In this document: one piece after another, positions 1 through 12,189 of the stretch
Layout of the letters: every line of letters begins with the position of its first letter
Position numbering within the stretch: position 1 is the first letter of the stretch
DNA from: Silene conica
Lineage: Eukaryota > Streptophyta > Magnoliopsida > Caryophyllales > Caryophyllaceae
Assembly (NCBI GenBank): GCA_029255685.2
Contig: CM055319.2
Coordinates: 13,402,247-13,466,246 of the forward strand
Direction of reading: 5' to 3'
Length of the DNA stretch: 64,000 nt
Translations under genes and position numbers: made by a program
Notes under the pieces: generated by a model
What the model was told of the DNA's origin: nothing
The model's input: the letters and a program-made list of their open reading frames with translations, nothing else
The model's database searches: none

Positions 1-208
1 ATCCTATTTTGATTTTGTAGGGTGTATTGAGGCATCAATCCTACAATTTTCTCTTACTGCTATAACCACAAAAATGCCGCATAAAATGGAAATTTAACGG
101 AAATCAATTACTCCGTAAGTTTTGAGTTAAGGAAAATCAAAGCATGCATAAACAAACAAAAACAAACAATACAAATTACACATGAAATATGTCACTGAAT
201 ACCTTTTA

Positions 209-510
209 GGGGGTGTTTGGTTGGAGTTTTTTGAATAGATTGGAATAGATTTAATTCATTCTAGTGTTTGGTTGAAAGGTTTTGGAAGGGAATTTGATAC
301 CCAATGGATTCTGACCAATTCCAAACCCTTGAAATCTCATACCGATGTATATATACCAAAGTTTCTAAATCCATTCCACTATATTACTACACACAATCCA
401 TTTCATAATCAAACCAAACACTCGTGAGCAACTATGGCGTTCTAACTTCATACTTCTATGATATCACAATCCATTCCAATCCATTCCAGTACTTTGAACC
501 AAACGACCCC
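209..510. mobile_element. Harbinger/Tourist-type MITE
   Basis: This 302-bp element has terminal inverted repeats (left GGGGGTGTTTGGTTGGA, right reading CTTTGAACCAAACGACCCC) and is flanked by the 3-bp direct repeat TTA at 206-208 and 511-513. TTA/TAA duplications with GGG-start ends rich in GTTTGGTT are typical of PIF/Harbinger-derived MITEs. It has no coding capacity. The element at 30,987 has similar ends. Confidence 0.8.
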
Positions 511-1852
511 TTAGAAAAATTGAAAAAACAAGTTAGAGAAAAAAAACGTAACTTTTGCAAAGGTAGAAGAGAATGAGGAACTGTGGAACAAAAGTAGGGT
601 TAATATTTTTTTAAGGGTAAAAATGTAATTTTTTATTTTTGCTAATCTGCTATTTGAATATGCTGAAGGAGCATCATATTCCAAAATAGCATATTGAAGC
701 CCAATACACTCTATCAATATGTTGTTTCCCAAAACGTCCAAATATCATATATATTGAATATTGATTAGTCAAATATGCTAATCACCTCAAATATGCTAAT
801 TCTTTTGCAATATGTTGTTTACTAATAAATAACGTCTATTCTAACAAAAAAACAATATCATTATTCTAGTTAACTATTGTTCTTTCACCTGGAAATTAAG
901 AAGCTGGACCTAAATAAATTAACAAAATTGAATTAATTGACTTGACACATTGATGAATTCAATCAACTAAATTAGGTGAATAATAGAAACGGTGAAGAGA
1001 AGTTGCATTGAAATGAACTTAATTGACTGAGTGTAAAAGTAAATGATATGAGCAAGTTAATTTATTATTTGAATATAAAGAAATTAAAATTGGATAGGTA
1101 GTGTCTTTTAATTCCAACTTAATAATTATTTTACCTTTAAATTTCTACCAAGCAATCACAACTCACATTGATCTTGTCAACTAAATCATATTTGTACTTA
1201 ACAAAAATTATGGGAAAATGATGAGGGAGTGGGTGAAGGAACTGATAAATTCGAAATAGCATAAGGTACACGTAGAAAAATCTTATTTTTTTTATCTTTG
1301 TAAAATTAATGAACTACTTAATTATCCTACTTTAAAATATGTCATTTACGTGTTGGGTTAAGTATCATGCATTTCAAATGAGCACAGCACTTATGTCGCG
1401 GGTGAGAATCAAACCCTCAAATTCATGGTTGGGATAGGGAACGCTCTTACTACTTGAGTTAACTCTTATTCACACAACATATTAACCTACCTATGTTGTT
1501 TTATAATATGTTGTTTACCAAACGTCAAAACTCAAAATTGGCTTATTGATTACTAATTAGGCATGCTAAAAGCATTATCCGAACATGCAACTTATTTCCT
1601 CTATTCCAAAATTATCTTTCTAATTTGACATGGACAGTTTTCAAAGCACCACTTTTAATCGATTTTTTTCCATTTTTGTAAATAATTTTCCATTCAAAAA
1701 ATACATTTGTATGATGAATATAAATGTTTAATATTATCATCAAGTTATAATATTTTTTAAATTTTAACACTTATTAATGGTCTTAAAGTTTGACCTTAAA
1801 AGTCAAATTAAGAAGATTCACGAAGTATAATTCACCGTACGTCAGATTCAAT

Positions 1853-1964
1853 ATGAGTATGTAAAAAGATAACAATATATTATCCGACATGTAAAATCTG
1901 TTTTGGAAATGAGTATGTAAAAAGATAACAATATATTATCCGACATGTAAAATCTGTTTTGGAA
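1853..1964. repeat. 56-bp tandem duplication
   Basis: Two head-to-tail copies with a 56-bp period, each beginning ATGAGTATGTAAAAAG; I see essentially no differences between them. This is a recent local duplication in non-coding DNA. Confidence 0.9.
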
Positions 1965-2181
1965 ACAATTATGGAGTATTATATTTCGAGTATTTGATAT
2001 TTTTGTAAAACTTTTAAAAAATAATAAGCTAATTAGACAATTAGTTAGGTAGAAAATTGCAATAAATTTTTTTTTATAAAGCAAAATTGTGAAACAATTA
2101 AGGGTGAAACATTTATGTATAAATTTACGAAAATATCCTTGCATACAATATTTCGATTAGTTATGTACAAAGATATGGTCG

Positions 2182-2188
2182 TATATAT
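2182..2188 (+). promoter_or_regulatory. possible TATA box of the E2 gene
   Basis: TATATAT lies just upstream of a CT-rich stretch (about 2,270-2,400) that resembles a plant 5' UTR. A second candidate, AATATAAAT, lies about 10 bp further on. A 5' UTR intron is likely: donor TTAG|GTTTAC near 2,365 and acceptor TGTATAG ending at 2,642, four bases before the ATG. Assignment is by position and composition only. Confidence 0.35.
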
Positions 2189-2646
2189 GGGTGTAATATA
2201 AATTTTTGTATTTTAAGTTTTGACGAAAGAAAAAAGGCAAAAAGTAGCAACAAGGCAAGGTACACCGTACACAACGCCTTTATCATCCGCGCTCCATTTT
2301 CTGTTTCTTCTTTCTTCCTCCTTTCGCAAGCAACACGCCGCCGATTTTTCACTCCGATTATTAGGTTTACATTTTCCCTCCCTCTTTTTTTATAATCTCA
2401 TGATTTCATTAGATCTGTACTAGAATGATTTTCAGTTCATCGTTTAGCATTAATCATTTCTTCACTTGTTTAGATTCAAGCGTTAACTTGTAATTTAGAT
2501 TTGAATCATTGTTTATTTCGTTGATTTTCATTTGATGATTCAATCTTGTGGTACTCGAATTGTTACCTTTATAATGTTGCAAATATTTAGTGTGAAGCCT
2601 GGAAATGTTCTGAATTTGTGTTGTGTTTTGAATCATGTATAGGACG

Positions 2647-5600
2647 ATGCTAGGGATTGTGCGGAGAAAGATTGTACGAGACACCGTCTCGTCGAGCTCG
2701 GTTGAGTCTCTTTATACCTTTACTGAATTATTTGCTTTATCGTATTTGATTGTGTTATTTCATTATTTGTGTATGAATTAGTCATTTGTATGAACGTTTT
2801 GTTGATGTTGTTCGTTGTTGTTTAGGTGCTTGGGCGCCAGCTTCAGAGAACTGCTACACAGTCGTGGCAGGGGTCTCGTGGCTATGCCACCGTGGGAAGT
2901 GAGGTACTTTCCGAGTAACATGTTCTTATTTATATGGAGAAGATACTAGGTTTATCTTGAGGATAGGTCCAACATATTGCACCTATTTCGATGATTTTTG
3001 AGTGTCTCCTAGTATTTGGATGATAATATCCATAGTTCACCAAATTGCACAAATTTATTGTGTGAAAGTCTATAGCCGCTTTCATATTGGAAGGACTTAT
3101 TAATGTTTGTATCATTAGGAATTATATTTGCATCCATACTATATTTAGTCATAGTTATATTATTTGAAGTTAGATTATGTGTGCAAATGCTATTGGTCTT
3201 TACTGGTTTTCTTGATGCTGAGATTTCTATGTGTGTTGAACTCTTGTATCAAGCTTGTACATGGGCAAAATGTTGGATATTATGAATATGAAGCGGTCGG
3301 AAGTTATGGTACTGTTTATGTGTCTAATTAGTAACTTATTTATGTTTAATTTCTTTATAGTAGTTTCTTCTAAAAGTTTGGTGGCTTCTAAGAATTCTGG
3401 AAACTAACCAAAGAGTAACTAAAAGATGCCTTATTTTTCCCAACCTTCTCTCCATTGTTGTTAAAATCGCCATCCGGATCCTCGGATCGCTATGATCGAA
3501 AAAGTGGAAAACGATTTGAATCGTCGTAGGATCATTTTGGTGGTAGGATTGGTACAGATCATTTAGGATCACATAGGATCATACATATCGTGTAGAATCG
3601 ATGATAGGATCGTTTAGGATGGTAAAAAACTTATTTGTATTACAAATTTGTGAGTTGGTTGTTCTTCAATGCTTACAACTCTAAATAAAGGTATATATAT
3701 AATATATTGATATGATTTTTAAGACTTTCATGTTATTAAATAAACTACTCCCTCCTATTTAGCCTAAGTTTCCCCTTCCATTATAATACTCCTCACATAT
3801 GTTAGAGAAAGGGAACTATAGGCTGAACAGGAGGGAGTATTACATTATATATCACAAATTATACCAAATTGTTTACGTAAACTTGTTTATTCAAGCTATT
3901 TGTAGGATCTTACGATCCCTTAATTCCATCCTACTTTCCGATCCTACTACCCCTCTTCGATCCCAAGTAGGATCCCGATCCTGAAAACATTGTTGCTCTC
4001 AATTCCTTTGCTATTGTTTGCATCATTGTGCGTTCAGCTTTTTTACCTTTGTCAATTTTGTTTTCCCCTCCATGGACCGACCATTATTGTATTGAATCTG
4101 CACCATGATACCGAAGCAGGGCCATCTTATCAATGTTTTTGCTCTTACCATGGCCACACTTATTGTACAATGATCGAGATTAGGCCATGGTTATAGGTCC
4201 AATTGGATTCGGAGTTATTACACATTTATTACACCTTTTCTCCTGCTCTGTTTACTGTTGCTTTCGACTGAAAGATTAAAGATGGAGGAGAGAACCAGAT
4301 TTGGCCATTACTTTTTGTTGTGCGGAAGTCACATTTTAACACTTTTGGATGACAAGTGAACCGGATTTAAGTTTTATACAAGTGAAAGATCAATTTACAC
4401 ATTAAAAACATTCTTTAATAGAAAGTTAAATTAACATCACAAAATGGAAATATGTAAACCAATTACTGGACGGAGAGAGCACCATTTAGTAGTTCAGATA
4501 GAAGTTTCCTTTTTTTCTCAGCCGTTAGATGTTCGATGTTCAGCCTCTCCAGCCATTCTGTTTATGCTATGCTCAGAATGGAGTGCATGATTCTAGTTTA
4601 CTATGGTGTGATTTTGTTAGAATATGTACTGTCAAAATTCCCCACATGTAGTTAGCCATTCTTTCTCTCCTTACTGTCGACATTCTTAGCAGATGATTAT
4701 CTGGCTATGTTTGCAAACTTGATGTTGAAGCTTTGTGGAAAAAAATCTTGTTTGTGGTTCTGGCCAGACAAAATTTATTCAATTGATGTTCTTTGTATGC
4801 TTTATGTTGAATGTTTATATTTCTTACCTATTGCATTTGTTTTTTATAGAGTTTGCTTCTCAAAAGAAGTTCAAAGCTTGTAAGAATCATTAGCTTAAAC
4901 GGGGATTTGGGTAGGTCACCTGCCTTTTCAAGCAAATTCAATCACGCAAATTTTAGTCTATTCGTATCAATTGATTTACCAATTTTCTTGATCCAGGTAG
5001 TCCAGCTGGTGCTAGGTCATTAAGGTTTGTTTGTTTTCTTGTAGTTGATTTTGAATTTACAGTGTTGCAGTGTGCTGTTCCATAAACTGTTGTTTGTTTA
5101 AGGAAATGCTTGCCAGTTTTTATTCGTGCAATTGATGCATTCATTACTTTTGGTTGCACAGGCAAGTGGGAACCTGTTTTCAGACAGATCCATGTAGGAA
5201 AATGTTGACCAGATTCTACTCGGCAGAAGGTAATATTATGTCCTTAAAAAGAGTCTGAAGGTTATTCCAAGTATGTCCAAGTTACAGCTATGTGAAATGC
5301 ATATCTGTCCCCATTTAGGTGATATTGTGGAAGCTGTGGTTCCTTTTATGGGAGAATCTGTCACCGATGGCACCCTGGCTACATTCTTAAAGCGTATGTT
5401 TCCTAAGCTCTAATATTTGTCTCTATTTTAGTTAGTAGCTTCAAGCACTGCACTCAGTTGAGTTAGAATACTTCTCCCATCCATTTTTTTAAATAACAAT
5501 TGTATCTTACATAATCTTTTTTGAATAAGCAGACCCTGGTGACCGTGTTGAAGTCGATGAACCCATTGCACAAATTGAAACAGACAAGGTACCCCTAGGC

Positions 5601-8600
5601 ATTTAACTTTTAATTTGGGAAATATAGCAAATCACCCCCATAAGTTGGGATACGATGTGCAATTAATCCCATCAACTTATAAATGTAGCAAATTGACCCC
5701 ATAAGTTTCTCTTAATGTGCAATTAACCACATAATTTGCTTTTAAGAATGAAATTTACTAAATTAAATATTTTACTATTACTAAAAGTCAAATTATTCAT
5801 CAATTTTAATCCTAAAATTCCTAATTATTAAAAAAACATGTTCAAATATTTTCCTAATTTATTTGGTGAAAAAATATTCTTAATGTGAGAATTTTTAGTG
5901 AAGTTACAATGAAATGTTACATGACCCAATTTTGTTTATATTAAATTTGGTACACATTTTTCTTCGAATAAGTAAATATTTTTGTAATAGATATATTTAA
6001 AATAAATTTTATAGTATAAAATAATACTATCCTCCGTTTTTATATAATGTACCCATTTGTTGAATATATGAGTGTAGTATTTTAATAAAATGGGTACATT
6101 ATATAAAAATGGAGGAAGTAGGTTTTAATTTAAAACTTGATTTGTGCTTAATTGCACATTTATGGAAAGTTATGGGGCTTATTTGCTACAAATGAAAGGA
6201 GTTGATTTACTATTAGTATAAAGTTATGAGGTAATCTGCCACTCCCTGAATTTAATTTCTTCTAATCATGATTTAATCTAATTTTTTGTGCGTGTTACCA
6301 TCAGGTCACCATTGATGTTGCTAGTCCTCAGTCTGGTATTATTCAACAAGTATGTGTCGTTTTATCGCTGTGTTTCACTTCTTGAATATTTTCTAATTTC
6401 CATTTGAGAATATTACCTTGGCTCAAGCAAGTGATGCGTTTGCTTTGCATTGTTTAGCTTGTTGCTAAAGTGGGTGACACTGTTGAGCCTGGCCACAAGA
6501 TAGCAATCATTTCAACATCTGCTGATCACACACATGTGGCTCCATCAGAGCCACCAGCGGCAAAGAAGGAAACGGCAGCTGAGCAAAAGCCAAAAGCTGA
6601 AGTTTCTTCTCAAGAGAAGCCTAAATCTGAGACTCCTGCTCCCAAGGATAAGCCTCAAGCACCCTCTCCACCAGCGACGAAGCCCTCGCCTTCAGAACCT
6701 CAACTACCCCCTAAGGATAGAGAGAGGAGGGTATGCTTATATATTCTTTTAGCTATACCGGATGATCTTTAAGTGGAGGATTTGGAAACGGAATAAGTGG
6801 TTAGTGTTCTTTGTCACTGATTGTTTCTGATATTCACGATATGTTTCAGGTTGCCATGACTAGATTAAGGAAAAGAGTTGCAAATCGTTTGAAGGACTCG
6901 CAGAACACTTTTGCCATGCTGACTACTTTTAACGAAGTTGATATGTAAGTATTTGCTGCTGAATATATAGCTGTTTTTTGCAAGACAAGGGTACCTTGCG
7001 TAACTATAAAAACAACATTATCATTGTGCCACAAGGACACCAAAAATACTTTACGTGTGGTGTGTTTGAGCAGTAATAAGAGGTTAATTCTGGATGACTC
7101 TTGATGCGAAATTTCCACCTGAATACATCAGATGACTGCTAGTTGAACTTAGGTTATTCCACTGTGTAAATCATGACCAAAGAATAATGATCTTGGATTC
7201 CAGAAGACAATCTTGCATAATTTGTTTATTTTCTGAAATGTGTATAATTTGTTCTTCTATTTTCCTTATGGGCCTAGAAGATCTGTATGTTTCATATATT
7301 CCCTGCTTATGAAGCATCTGCTATCGGGTACCTATTCGTAAAAGAATGATAGCTTTTTTACTTTGTCCCAGTATGTTCCCTTAGTTTGAAGCACTGAGTG
7401 AACAGTGGTCAAAGTAAAATAATGTGCCAAAAGTGTTTGTACAAACTTGCTGAATCCTGAAAGTAATCATTTTCTTTTGGGATGAGCGAGCAGGGTATTA
7501 AATTCTGCTTAATATTTTTTCTGAAGCAATTGTTAAGGGCCATATCTTAGTCTATGAATATAACTATCTCATTATTCCGTGTCCCTGGACTATTGACTGA
7601 GATTTAATACAATGGGTTGGAGTATTAATGGTCTTTGTCTTGCTTGTTTATGAACTTTATATAGTTGGAATGGTATGAGTTGGATCATGATTCATGCTCT
7701 AATGAGAGAGATTAACCTTAACTCCGGGAGATTTTATTGGGTAGGAAACATTCTAAGAACCAAAATTGAGAAAAGTCGGAGAAAGTTCCATGGAGTAGGG
7801 ATGGTTATTTTTGGGTTACTTTTTCTGTTTATGTATCATGTTCGTGGCCTATTAGACACCCATCATCATGTTCTGCAAGTCCAGTGGATGTCACTGAATT
7901 CTGCATGTTTTGTTTTACCTTTCTAGTTTAGCTGCTGCATAATCCTATGGGATCCTTGTTGAGTGCAGTTTGTCAATGCTTCCTTCTTTAGCTAATTACT
8001 TTCTACGATCTATGTTCAATACTTCTAATGTTCTAATCAAAACATACTTAAAAACTGCCTCATGTGAACATCCATTATGTATCAGGACAAATCTGATGAA
8101 GCTTCGCTCTGATTACAAAGACGCCTTTGTTGAGAAGCATGGAGTCAAGTTGGGATTCATGTCAGGATTTGTTAAAGTTTGTCCTTCTGCTCTCTTATGG
8201 TTTCTCAGTAATACATAAATCTATGATGTACACATGAAATGGATTTGCTAATGCTGTGTTTTTGCTGTGTACATAGGCGGCAGTGAGTGGACTTCAAAGT
8301 CAACCAATTGTCAATGCTGTCATAGATGGAGATGACATAATATACAGAGATTACATTGATATAAGTATTGCTGTGGGAACTCCTAAGGTTTCTGTCTAAT
8401 CCATTTGATTGAGGTTCTATTTTCCAAGCCATCAAATAACACGCTGATTCCCTTGTTACTTTCCTATAATAAATTTAAGAAACACAATTAAAAGAAGTCT
8501 TGGGGTACAATACGACCCATTTTTGTATTCTGCCTCTTTCAAATCTTATTTGTTGGCTGGAGTGAATGGCCTGTTTGGTCACATTATTAAAATAAAGATA

Positions 8601-9585
8601 GTAGTCGGAATAAACCTTTCTAAAAAAGACCTGAAAGTTGCTAATAAAACTGACTGCACTTGTGCTAATGTATGATTTTTTCATTGGTGAGTAGGGTCTT
8701 GTTGTTCCTGTCGTCCGGGGAGCTGAGAAGATGAACTTTGCTGAGATAGAAAAGGAGATCAACTCTCTTGCTAAGAAGGCAAATGATGGAACAATATCAA
8801 TTGATGAGATGGCTGGAGGCTCATTCACTATCTCAAATGGTGGCGTCTATGGAAGCCTTTTAAGTACCCCCATCATCAACCCACCCCAGGTAAGCAGAAT
8901 TTTCTTGACCGTTCAATTCTAACCAGTGCTCTTTGGCTCACTGCTGAATAATCTTTAATTCCTTTTGATTAACAAGTACCCCTTATATTTAAAAACAAAT
9001 TTTTTAAAGAAAACAATAAATCCGTGTAAACGTGCATTGTGCAAGTGGGTCCATTCAATCATGGTATTAAATATTGGTTTGAGAATTGATCTTGGAATTA
9101 GCCTGATCTTGGTCAGTTTGTATCATGCGACCAATACTGTCTCAAATTTTGATTGCACGAACCTTCAAGACCATGATAACTCGCCCATGATTTGGTGCCA
9201 TGGCTGATATAATATTCCGTGAATTTTACAAAATCAACAAAAAGTAAGAGTATTATGTGCCGCTATTGAGCAATTTACTTTTTCTAAACTAGTATAATAA
9301 ACGGCTTCGGAACTATTCAGTGTGACAAAAGGAACGGGAGAATGATTGCAATGTGGCTCTTTTGCGTTAATGTTACTCTTTCCACTTTTGCAGTCGGCAA
9401 TCTTAGGAATGCATTCGATAGTTAACCGCCCTATGGTAGTTGGAGGTCAGATAGTTGCGAGGCCGATGATGTACGTAGCTCTGACTTATGACCACAGACT
9501 GATAGATGGAAGAGAGGCAGTACTCTTCTTGCGCCGCATAAAGGATGTGATTGAAGATCCCAGGAGATTGCTTCTCGACATCTGA
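2647..9585 (+). CDS. DLST: 2-oxoglutarate dehydrogenase E2, dihydrolipoyl succinyltransferase (14 exons)
   Basis: This is the E2 core of the mitochondrial 2-oxoglutarate dehydrogenase complex; it transfers succinyl groups from E1 to CoA through a lipoyl arm in the TCA cycle. Exons read from splice sites: 2647-2700, 2826-2903, 4850-4910, 4997-5024, 5162-5229, 5319-5393, 5533-5588, 6305-6349, 6458-6730, 6850-6944, 8086-8176, 8277-8387, 8695-8889 and 9394-9585, giving 1,422 nt and 473 aa, a normal plant length. Residues 1 to about 92 form an Arg/Ser-rich presequence ending near RFYSAE. The lipoyl domain is about 97-173, with ETDK placing the lipoylated Lys at 140. A Pro/Ala/Lys-rich linker runs to about 240. 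The catalytic domain ends with HRLIDG, putting catalytic His at about 444 and Asp at 448. No E1/E3-binding domain is visible, as usual for this E2 type. The 28-nt exon 4 is required to keep frame. The frame is intact, so the gene is probably functional. Confidence 0.96.
3450..3995. repeat. diverged inverted-repeat element in E2 intron 2
   Basis: The outer parts are rich in GGATCG/GGATCC words on the left and CGATCC/GGATCC words on the right. They can be read as a degraded long inverted repeat, with ATTGTTGTTAAAATCG on one side and the complement of AAAACATTGTTGC on the other. A Stowaway MITE lies inside it. No target duplication could be defined, so the ends are approximate. Confidence 0.4.
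3748..3837. mobile_element. Stowaway-type MITE (90 bp) in E2 intron 2
   Basis: The ends are CTCCCTCCTATTTAGCC and its imperfect complement GGCTGAACAGGAGGGAG, flanked by TA on both sides (3746-3747 and 3838-3839). This is the signature of Tc1/mariner-derived Stowaway elements. It is non-coding. Confidence 0.85.
5617..6249. mobile_element. MULE- or hAT-like non-autonomous element in E2 intron 7
   Basis: The left end (GCAAATCACCCCCATAAGTT) is matched in inverted orientation by the right end, whose complement reads GCAGATTACCTCATAACTTT. Flanks are TTTTAATTT (5608-5616) and ATTTAATTT (6250-6258), a 9-bp duplication with one mismatch, or 8 bp perfect. An 8-9 bp duplication suggests the MULE or hAT superfamily. 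A Stowaway MITE is nested inside it. Confidence 0.65.
6027..6118. mobile_element. Stowaway-type MITE (92 bp) nested in the intron 7 element
   Basis: It has nearly perfect terminal inverted repeats of about 28 bp, with TCCTCCGTTTTTATATAATG opposite the complement of CATTATATAAAAATGGAGGA. TA flanks it at 6025-6026 and 6119-6120. It would fold into one long hairpin. Confidence 0.85.
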
Positions 9586-9915
9586 TCTGCTCAAGGTGAA
9601 GAGTTGAAGTTTTGGTATTCTACAGTTATCAAGTGGGTAGGTGAAAATAAAAACAAATGGTGATGTAATCATAAAATTTTGAGGGCTGATTCGGGCCCTG
9701 CATCGAGAATTTAAGACAATTGCATTATGTTTGAGTGAATGCAATCCTCCGATGTAGGGGAAGAGAGCGTTGGACTTTGTTTCCAAAGGCAATATATTTC
9801 AAATTTTCTTTGTTGAGCAGGATGAACATTGTTACTATGTTGACTTGAAAATACGGCCTTCTCTGAAAGTCGTAAGCCATGCGTCAATTTTTCAAATGTG
9901 CATTCAGCGATTGCC
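9586..9915 (+). other. 3' UTR and downstream flank of the E2 gene
   Basis: No coding signal. The first roughly 200 bases after the stop codon are the likely 3' UTR; I did not find one unambiguous polyadenylation signal. Confidence 0.5.
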
Positions 9916-10255
9916 TTAGAGCATCTCCAATGGTAAGCTAGTTGGTACCAGGTTATCTTTGCCAACTAGATGCCAACTAGGATTTTTAAGCTACAACACT
10001 TCTAAGCTAGAAAGTACTACAATGGTAAGCTAGTAGTGTTGGGGCTTAAATGGGGCTAGTTGCTCATTTTTATTTCCACATGTATAATTGTAGTTGGTAT
10101 TTTTTTTTGTGGGACCATTTGAGCTAGTAGCTCCATGGAGCTAGTTGCTCATTTTGAGCTACTTCATGAGAAGTGCTCCAATGATCAAGCTAGTAGCTTA
10201 AATTTTTATTTATTTGCAAACAAATCCCTATTAAGAACCATTGGAGATGCTCTAA
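9916..10255. mobile_element. MITE with GAGCATCTCCAATGG ends
   Basis: Perfect terminal inverted repeats begin TTAGAGCATCTCCAATGG and end with the exact complement. The interior is a set of degenerate GAGCTA/AAGCTAGT words. The TTA and TAA at the ends are part of the palindrome, so the target duplication, and hence the superfamily, is unresolved. GAGCATCTCCAA-type ends are common in plant MITEs. Confidence 0.75.
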
Positions 10256-10302
10256 CATCTCTCCATTCAATTCCAAGGTAACATACATTGCTATATTTTA
10301 AG

Positions 10303-10495
10303 AATAGAGAGTCTTGCTTGTGACGGGTCGGGTGGAGAGACGGATAATGACACTCACAAAACGAATAGGGGGACAAGGTGGGGCACCCCCATGTGCTTTC
10401 CTCTCTTCTCTAAATGGGCATTTTGTGAGACAAAATGGTATCCGTCTTCTCCTTGTGACGGATACCCTCCGTCTACAATGAGAATTTGTGTTTTA
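10303..10495. mobile_element. possible MITE with GACGGAT-rich inverted ends
   Basis: The left end carries TTGTGACGGGTCGGGTGGAG and GACGGATA. The right end, complemented, carries TTGTAGACGGAGGGTATCCG and GACGGATA. This imperfect inverted symmetry suggests a small DNA element. No target duplication was established. Confidence 0.4.
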
Positions 10496-10907
10496 AGAAA
10501 GGATGAATGGTTCGAGGTTTTTGCGTAATATATATTTTTGTTCGGTTTTTCGTAAATAAGTACTGCCAATTGATGGATGAAAATGGAGGGATATATTGAT
10601 ATTCAGGACCAGAAAGTCTACTTGAAAATGGATCTTAACTTGAAGAGTCTTTCGTCTAAATTATTTAGTTACGTTTTTATTCTTTGTTAAGAGGTTCAGG
10701 GACAAAGGGGAGTAGTTTTGAAAATACTTTCATGGTAATTTCACGGACTTTCCAGTTTCAGTATAAGTCGAGTAAAACATCATACCCGTTAAAAAAACTA
10801 AAAATGCATCAATCTCTGCAACTTATTTACCAGGCTCTAGCAGTGGTTTACCTCGTCAACATGTACCCAGCAAAGTTTTCAAGGATTTAAACTTTGGAAT
10901 TAAAAAT

Positions 10908-11520
10908 CGTACTTGTTAAATCCCGCACGCTAATTTGCTTAATCCAACACTTTTTTACCCTAAATTTCCATAATTGCCCTTAGTTAAAAAAAAATTAAAG
11001 ACTCTTAAATAATTAAAAGATTTCCCTCTCTTTGAACCTAATCAATCTCTTATTCGTTCGACTATTGTGGATCGTAATTCGCATATATCAAACGTAAGTT
11101 CGTCGTTTCATCGTAATTTTTTTATTAAGTTCCGTCTTTTATTCAATTTAGTTGATGTTGTTTTTCTAAAAAGAGGGTTTTTTAACAATTAGGGTTTGAA
11201 CTGAACTGAAATCCAATCAATCTCTGAAATTGAATTGAAATCGGAAAATTTAATTGCAGTAAAATAAGAACCAATTGGGGATTTTAGAATACTTATATAC
11301 TCTAATAGCAGTAAAATTAAATTTTAGAACAATTTTTGAAATCGGGAAAATTCAATTGCAGTAAAATCAGAACATAAAGTGAGTTGATTTTTGGGGGAGT
11401 TGATTTTTGGGAATTTTGGGTTTCTTTGTGGGATTGAGTAAAATGAGGAGGTTATATTCGGAATAAATGTGAAAAATGTGTGGGATTGAGTAAAATGATG
11501 TGCGGGATTTAGCACGTCCC
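10908..11520. mobile_element. 613-bp non-autonomous DNA transposon, hAT- or MULE-like
   Basis: The left end CGTACTTGTTAAATCCCGCA and the complement of the right end GGGACGTGCTAAATCCCGCA align over about 45 bp. Both sides are flanked by TTAAAAAT (10900-10907 and 11521-11528). The interior is AT-rich with repeated AGTAAAAT words and no convincing coding frame. An 8-bp duplication favours hAT; a 9-bp one with a mismatch would allow MULE. Confidence 0.7.
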
Positions 11521-11528
11521 TTAAAAAT

Positions 11529-12189
11529 AAGTAACCGCAAACAAAAAAAAGGAAGGAGCATTGTATTAAAAATAAATAAGCCTAACCAAAAGGAAGGAGC
11601 ATTTTATTAAATTGATTACAAAAATTTAAGTTTTTGAGGATTTCTTCTTATCGATTACAAATAAACCTTTAATTTTTTCCTGACAAAATTACAAAAAAAT
11701 TTCAGAATAATAACAAAAACAGACTGAAATGGCGAAAGTAATTGATTGCAAAAATTCTCTAATTTTCTTGACACAGTATCAAAAATCTTACAGCAGTGAA
11801 ATGACCCAACTATTAGACTTTTACCCAAAATAGTCATGATGGAGATCCAAACAAACCATCACCGAAACAACTAATACAACCTAATCCAAAATGCACAACA
11901 CAGCCCAAATGATCAACTCGGAGACTGACTGACTTTGTCAAGTCTACTGCGAGTGTGTGATAGCGTCTAAATGTATGACGACAATCACTTCTACTGTGTC
12001 GTCTTCAGCAAACATCGTGCCATCTACACCATTTATTCCAAAAAAGACCACAATGTATATGAGGAACCGAAATCACCGTTCCACCAGAAATTACAAGAAC
12101 AACGAAACACATTTCAGGGATCAGTTTTGTTCAGCATACTAAAAACAAGAACACATCAGGAGATTGTCAATGCAGCTGGTGGCTCTACA
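11529..12189. other. spacer and 3' flank of the T-protein gene
   Basis: AT-rich. It starts with the words AAAAGGAAGGAGCAT repeated about 50 bp apart. The part next to 12,190 is the presumed 3' UTR of the T-protein gene, read on the - strand. A 174-aa + strand frame beginning at 11,971 runs over the last exon of that gene and is not credible. Confidence 0.5.

Larger units (their letters stand above)
514..2220. other. AT-rich intergenic region upstream of the E2 gene
   Basis: No plausible gene is visible. The stretch is AT-rich and has only short, low-complexity open frames. The one clear structure is the 56-bp tandem duplication at 1,853-1,964. The right end presumably contains the promoter of the downstream E2 gene. 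Confidence 0.6.

Noticed and set aside
6534-6752. 72-aa + strand frame rich in Arg and Leu
   Set aside because: It is an alternative frame of E2 exon 9, the Pro/Ala/Lys linker.
8475-8828. 117-aa - strand frame
   Set aside because: Antisense of E2 exon 13 and its intron; no independent support.
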